Source: Planctomycetaceae bacterium (GTDB lineage Bacteria > Planctomycetota > Planctomycetia > Planctomycetales > Planctomycetaceae). From it: DNA of 9,581 nt. The translations under genes and the position numbers were made by a program. The DNA lies in assembly GCA_003503535.1 (NCBI GenBank), contig DOCI01000285.1, positions 22,852 through 32,432 of the forward strand. Reading direction: 5' to 3'. Of this stretch, positions 6,979 through 9,581 are shown piece after piece. The stretch's first letter is position 1. Each line of letters starts with the position of its first letter. The notes below the pieces were generated by a model, which saw only the letters and a program-made list of their open reading frames with translations, did no database searches and was not told where the DNA came from.

Positions 6979-7032
6979 TTAATAAGGCCCGGTAATAATC
7001 ACGCCAATAATGATCACATGGAAATTCAACAT
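6979..7032 (-). CDS. Predicted 17-residue isoleucine-rich leader peptide of cimA
   Basis: The micro-ORF reads ATG to TAA and encodes MLNFHVIIIGVIITGPY. Five of its 17 codons are Ile (ATC ATT ATT at residues 7-9, ATT ATT at 12-13), with two Val and one Leu. That composition is typical of ilv-type leader peptides used in ribosome-mediated attenuation. An in-frame stop codon lies four codons before the ATG, so the ORF cannot be longer. No strong Shine-Dalgarno sequence precedes it, which is common in this type of genome. It lies about 40 bases after the predicted transcription start and 31 bases before a strong terminator, with cimA, an isoleucine-pathway gene, next downstream. The peptide itself probably has no function; its translation is the sensor. 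The evidence is composition and position, and a chance ORF of this length is possible. Confidence 0.7.
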   Translation of the reverse strand: MLNFHVIIIGVIITGPY

Positions 7033-7079
7033 GAGAGTGTCTTACTGATTCAGACAAAACAACTTGGTTTATTTGACAT

Positions 7080-7108
7080 ACTTTATGTCCTGACCCCGAA
7101 AAGGTCAA
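7080..7108 (-). promoter_or_regulatory. Sigma70-type promoter of the cimA leader
   Basis: TTGACC (7108-7103, five of six matches to the -35 consensus) is followed after exactly 17 bases by TAAAGT (7085-7080, four of six matches to the -10 consensus). Transcription would begin near 7073, giving a 40-base 5' UTR before the leader peptide and a terminated RNA of about 160 bases. Two inverted repeats overlap the elements: TGACC/GGTCA (7091-7107) over the -35 and spacer, and GACATA/TATGTC (7075-7089) over the -10. They could be operators or small hairpins at the end of the DUF4340 transcript. The promoter lies 19 bases after the DUF4340 stop codon. Confidence 0.6.
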
Positions 7109-7126
7109 TCGGTTCACACAATTTCT

Positions 7127-8905
7127 CTACTGAGAGGATGTCGTGGCCGGTGCAGGTGTCGAAGTCGACTCTGCAGGAGGTATTGGTTCCGAGGTTGAAA
7201 CCGGTACAGGAGTACTTGTGGCTGCTGGAGTTGGCATGGCCGGAGTCGAGGTTGTGGCTGCGGGAGCAGGAGTTGCTTCCGTTGGAGCTGGCATTTCCGG
7301 CTTTGTCGAAGTTCCAGCAGGAGCAGGAGTCGACGTTGTCTCTTCGGGAACGGGAGTTGAATTCACAGGAGCCGGCATTTCCGGTTTCGTTTCTGTTGAA
7401 GTTTCCGGAGTCGGTTCTTCTGCAGGAGCCTTTTCCTCAACGAGATCGCCTCGTCCTTTATTCAGACGATCAAAACTGGCCGCATCAATCACGTAATACC
7501 AGTCGGCAAAGCGGTCATTAAGCTGGTCAACAAGTTTTCGTGCGTCTTCCAGCTTTGTTTTATGTGCTTCGATTTCCTGTTCGTATTGTTTCAAGGCAGC
7601 TTCATAAGCGGCCTGCTTGTCATCGGTTTTTTCTTTGGTCTCTGTTTCAGCTTCTGCAGCGTCGCCTTCAGCAGGTTCAGGGCTTGCCTCTGTTTCTGAT
7701 TCCGTTGGCGGGACCGGTTTCGTTGGAATCGCACCAATTGCATCGGGATCAAACTGCACAGAAACAAACAGATAGCGGCTTTTTTTTGAACCACTTTCAT
7801 CGGCAGGTTTTGAAGGCTCCTCGGCTTCCTCTTCATCCTCACTCTGGGCAGAGCCAACTTCAATATCGAATTCATCACCCGTGAATAAATCGCCGAATCT
7901 CAGGACATATTTGACGCCAGAATTCGTTACAGCCGAGAGCTCGCCTTCATTGGAGTATAATTCTAGGCCTCGATCTTCAGTCGGCACTAAATAGTACCCT
8001 CGGCTATTCAACTCGCGTTGAGTACTTCGGCTCGGTGTCACATCGCCAGTCATTCGCAAATCCCCCCGCAGACCTTCCGGTTTGGGGCGAACACCGATAA
8101 TTTTCAGCCCATCAAGAGCTGTCACCATGGCATTGACTTCTGATGATTTTAATTCCTCTTTTGCGGGATCCAGACCAGCCATTGTCCAGGGATCAGAATC
8201 CGATGCTCGCGTCAGGATCACATCGGAACCGGCTAAAATACGACCATTAAGTACATCGACAGAATGATCGTGAATCTCAAGTTCTCGAAGTGAGGCAGGT
8301 TCAATGATGAGCAAATCCGGTTCAATCCAGTCTCCAAATTTGGTGGTCAGATCAATTTTCAGATTGGTGATATACGTGATTTTATCATCCGGTTTTCTCA
8401 CATAATACTGATCGGTCTTATCGGGAACTTTATTGCCGATAATCAGATCAACCAGCGCATCATTCCCTTTTGTCAGAGTGAGTCGATCTCCGCGACCTTT
8501 CAGGGAATCTTTGTCATCAGCCAGAGGATCGACAACGCCCAGACGAGCAAAGTCGAGTTCAGACTCTCCTGCAACAGCTCCACGCTCTACACCAACCAGA
8601 GAACTGGCCGTTTTCGACAGCTGTTCGGCTCCATCAGCCGGATAGTCGTAATGAGAAGGAATTCGCCATTCATTGCCCACGCGGCTAACTTCAAAAGGTT
8701 TGATGACTGCGGTCTCATCATCAAAGACAATCACCCGCACTCCGGTCGCCTCTGTGGGATCGGTAAATTCCGGGAAGAACTTTTCCCCAACATTAGCGGC
8801 GACATTGACGTTCATCTCAGCCGAAGGCATGCCATTCCAGATCGCGATTGAAAGTGTCACAACGGCAACGACAACATAAATTAATGTTCGAGTCATACTG
8901 TTCAT
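7127..8905 (-). CDS. Membrane-anchored DUF4340 protein, partner of a GldG-type ABC transport system
   Basis: The 592-residue protein starts with a short N-terminus and one membrane helix at residues 8-24 (LIYVVVAVVTLSIAIW). A long extracytoplasmic region follows. Residues about 55-350 look like DUF4340, with FEVSRVGNEWRIPSHYDYPAD, ARLGVVDPLAD and IIGNKVPDKTDQYYVR as recognisable stretches. Residues 354-376 and 396-430 are acidic, low-complexity linkers. A predicted coiled coil spans about 430-465, and ADWYYVIDAASFDRL at 467-481 looks like the last structured element. The final hundred residues are Pro/Thr/Ser/Ala/Glu-rich with internal repeats. DUF4340 genes commonly follow GldG-like ABC auxiliary genes, as here. 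The transported substrate is unknown. The ATG at 8905 has GAGG 11 bases upstream; an ATG at 8896 is also possible. I infer that it acts at the membrane surface in a complex with the transporter. Confidence 0.88.
   Translation of the reverse strand: MNSMTRTLIYVVVAVVTLSIAIWNGMPSAEMNVNVAANVGEKFFPEFTDPTEATGVRVIVFDDETAVIKPFEVSRVGNEWRIPSHYDYPADGAEQLSKTASSLVGVERGAVAGESELDFARLGVVDPLADDKDSLKGRGDRLTLTKGNDALVDLIIGNKVPDKTDQYYVRKPDDKITYITNLKIDLTTKFGDWIEPDLLIIEPASLRELEIHDHSVDVLNGRILAGSDVILTRASDSDPWTMAGLDPAKEELKSSEVNAMVTALDGLKIIGVRPKPEGLRGDLRMTGDVTPSRSTQRELNSRGYYLVPTEDRGLELYSNEGELSAVTNSGVKYVLRFGDLFTGDEFDIEVGSAQSEDEEEAEEPSKPADESGSKKSRYLFVSVQFDPDAIGAIPTKPVPPTESETEASPEPAEGDAAEAETETKEKTDDKQAAYEAALKQYEQEIEAHKTKLEDARKLVDQLNDRFADWYYVIDAASFDRLNKGRGDLVEEKAPAEEPTPETSTETKPEMPAPVNSTPVPEETTSTPAPAGTSTKPEMPAPTEATPAPAATTSTPAMPTPAATSTPVPVSTSEPIPPAESTSTPAPATTSSQ
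7223..7390 (-). repeat. Tandem 28-residue repeat in the low-complexity tail of the DUF4340 protein
   Basis: The block beginning TKPEMPAP at residue 506 recurs at residue 534, an exact period of 28 residues (84 bases). Both copies continue with a P/T/S/A-rich stretch ending near TTSTPAP or TTSTPAM. A more diverged third unit follows (residues about 562-589, ending TSTPAPATTS). This is the kind of flexible, repeat-expanded tail that can vary in length between strains. Confidence 0.65.
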
Positions 8906-8945
8906 CAGAAACTCAACCTCTTATGGGAATCATGACCTGGTTCAC

Positions 8946-8969
8946 TTCTCATTTTCAGTTCAATGAGAA
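8946..8969. repeat. Hairpin in the GldG-DUF4340 gap
   Basis: TTCTCATT (8946-8953) and AATGAGAA (8962-8969) form a perfect 8-base-pair stem with an 8-base loop, within the 135-base gap between the two ABC-system genes. No T-tract follows on the minus strand. It is more likely an mRNA stability or processing structure than a terminator. I see no clear promoter in this gap, so the two genes are probably in one transcript. Confidence 0.4.
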
Positions 8970-9040
8970 ATTGGATCCGAACACTGGTCCTCTAAATTTG
9001 ATATAGGAAACTTGCAAAATACTTCAAGAAAAAATTATCT

Positions 9041-9581
9041 CTAAGCTCGATGGACCCGTCGTTCGTCGATAATCATGCGACGTTCATTGCGAACGCGGGA
9101 AAAGCCAATGATCAAACCGAGAAGAATCGCGGGAAGCGGTGGTAGCACAATCGCCCAGAAGCGGAACTGACCTTTGACGGCAGCGATTTCCCGTTCGGAA
9201 CTCGCTTTAATCGCCTGGATTTGTGCTTCCGATTCTCGTTCAATATCGACGGTGTCGACTTCCACCTTTCGGCTCAATGCCGATTGGAGCATCTGGATTT
9301 CGCGGAGTTTTGCCAACTCATCCATGGACGTATCTTTTTCAAGTTCAGCAATTTTATCCCGCAACTCCTGATTCGCATCAGCTAATCGTTCTTCTTCAGC
9401 CTCACGAGCCGCCTTCTCTGCGGCACTTCGTTTTTCCACAGCTCCCGAAGTCAGCGTTTCCACCCAGTCGAGTGTACGGGATTCATCCCGACGATTTCTC
9501 AATGAGATAAAATCTTCTTCGCCCGCCAGGGAGTCGACGCAGTTCAAGACAAACTTGATATTGTCCAGTTTCATTTCGATG
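9041..9581 (-). CDS. C-terminal part of a GldG-like ABC-transport auxiliary protein (5' end outside the window)
   Basis: The frame is open to the right edge of the window and ends at the stop codon at 9043-9041, so only about 180 C-terminal residues are seen. An internal Met at 9574 is not the true start. The visible part begins with DNIKFVLNCVDSLAGEEDFISLRNRR, the typical end of the periplasmic domain of GldG/ABC_transp_aux proteins (family form: N-FVLNA-D-LAG---LIS-R-R). An alanine/glutamate-rich coiled coil of about 90 residues follows, then one membrane helix (FWAIVLPPLPAILLGLIIGF), then an arginine-rich cytoplasmic tail. These proteins work with an ABC ATPase and permease whose genes would be expected further right. 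In Bacteroidetes relatives the system serves gliding; outside that group its substrate is not known. Confidence 0.85.
   Translation of the reverse strand, partial: IEMKLDNIKFVLNCVDSLAGEEDFISLRNRRDESRTLDWVETLTSGAVEKRSAAEKAAREAEEERLADANQELRDKIAELEKDTSMDELAKLREIQMLQSALSRKVEVDTVDIERESEAQIQAIKASSEREIAAVKGQFRFWAIVLPPLPAILLGLIIGFSRVRNERRMIIDERRVHRA

Noticed and set aside
7130..7139. CTGAGAGGAT at the end of DUF4340 repeats part of the terminator arm
   Set aside because: Ten bases, upstream of the predicted transcript start and inside coding sequence; probably chance.
7143..7496. Plus-strand frame coding a Gly/Ala/Val-rich repetitive protein
   Set aside because: It is the complement of the Pro/Thr/Ser-rich tail of the DUF4340 protein; the repetitiveness is inherited from that codon pattern.
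1..9581. tRNA or rRNA genes, CRISPR arrays, transposase genes
   Set aside because: No cloverleaf, regularly spaced repeat-spacer pattern or transposase frame was seen on either strand.

Overview
All genes that can be supported lie on the minus strand, so the window reads right to left as one directional block. Several features suggest a member of the Planctomycetota: a GldG-type ABC auxiliary protein followed by a DUF4340 protein, a citramalate synthase, a valyl-tRNA synthetase with an unusual insert, a compact STAS protein, and weak Shine-Dalgarno signals with dispersed GC-rich palindromes. This assignment rests on gene content and style, not on a marker gene.

Layout in transcription order, from high to low coordinates. 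(1) 9581-9041 is the C-terminal part of a GldG-like ABC-transport auxiliary protein, followed at 8905-7127 by a membrane-anchored DUF4340 protein with a Pro/Thr/Ser/Ala-rich tail. (2) 7126-6787 has no large gene but is full of signals. It holds a sigma70-like promoter (7108-7080), a 17-codon micro-ORF rich in isoleucine codons (7032-6979), an antiterminator arm that starts just after its stop codon, and a strong intrinsic terminator (6948-6913). (3) 6786-5209 is cimA, encoding citramalate synthase, the entry step of threonine-independent isoleucine synthesis. (4) 5208-4913 is an intergenic stretch rich in palindromes, including a roughly 130 bp MITE-like inverted-repeat unit. (5) 4912-1922 is valS. 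(6) 1791-1456 is a single-domain STAS protein, 1385-237 a class-C beta-lactamase-fold serine hydrolase, and 230-1 the N-terminus of a membrane protein, probably a transporter.

The main finding is that the cimA leader has every part of a classical ribosome-mediated attenuator responding to isoleucine. These are a promoter, a short peptide MLNFHVIIIGVIITGPY with five Ile codons in 17, a stop codon one base before the antiterminator arm, mutually exclusive antiterminator and terminator helices, and a U-tract. When charged tRNA-Ile is plentiful, the ribosome would reach the stop codon, cover the antiterminator arm and let the terminator form. Under isoleucine starvation it would stall upstream and cimA would be transcribed. 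The parts are visible in the sequence; the mechanism is inferred.

The other genes show no clear shared pathway. cimA and valS both relate to branched-chain amino acids, but they are separated by about 300 bp with repeats and a possible separate promoter.
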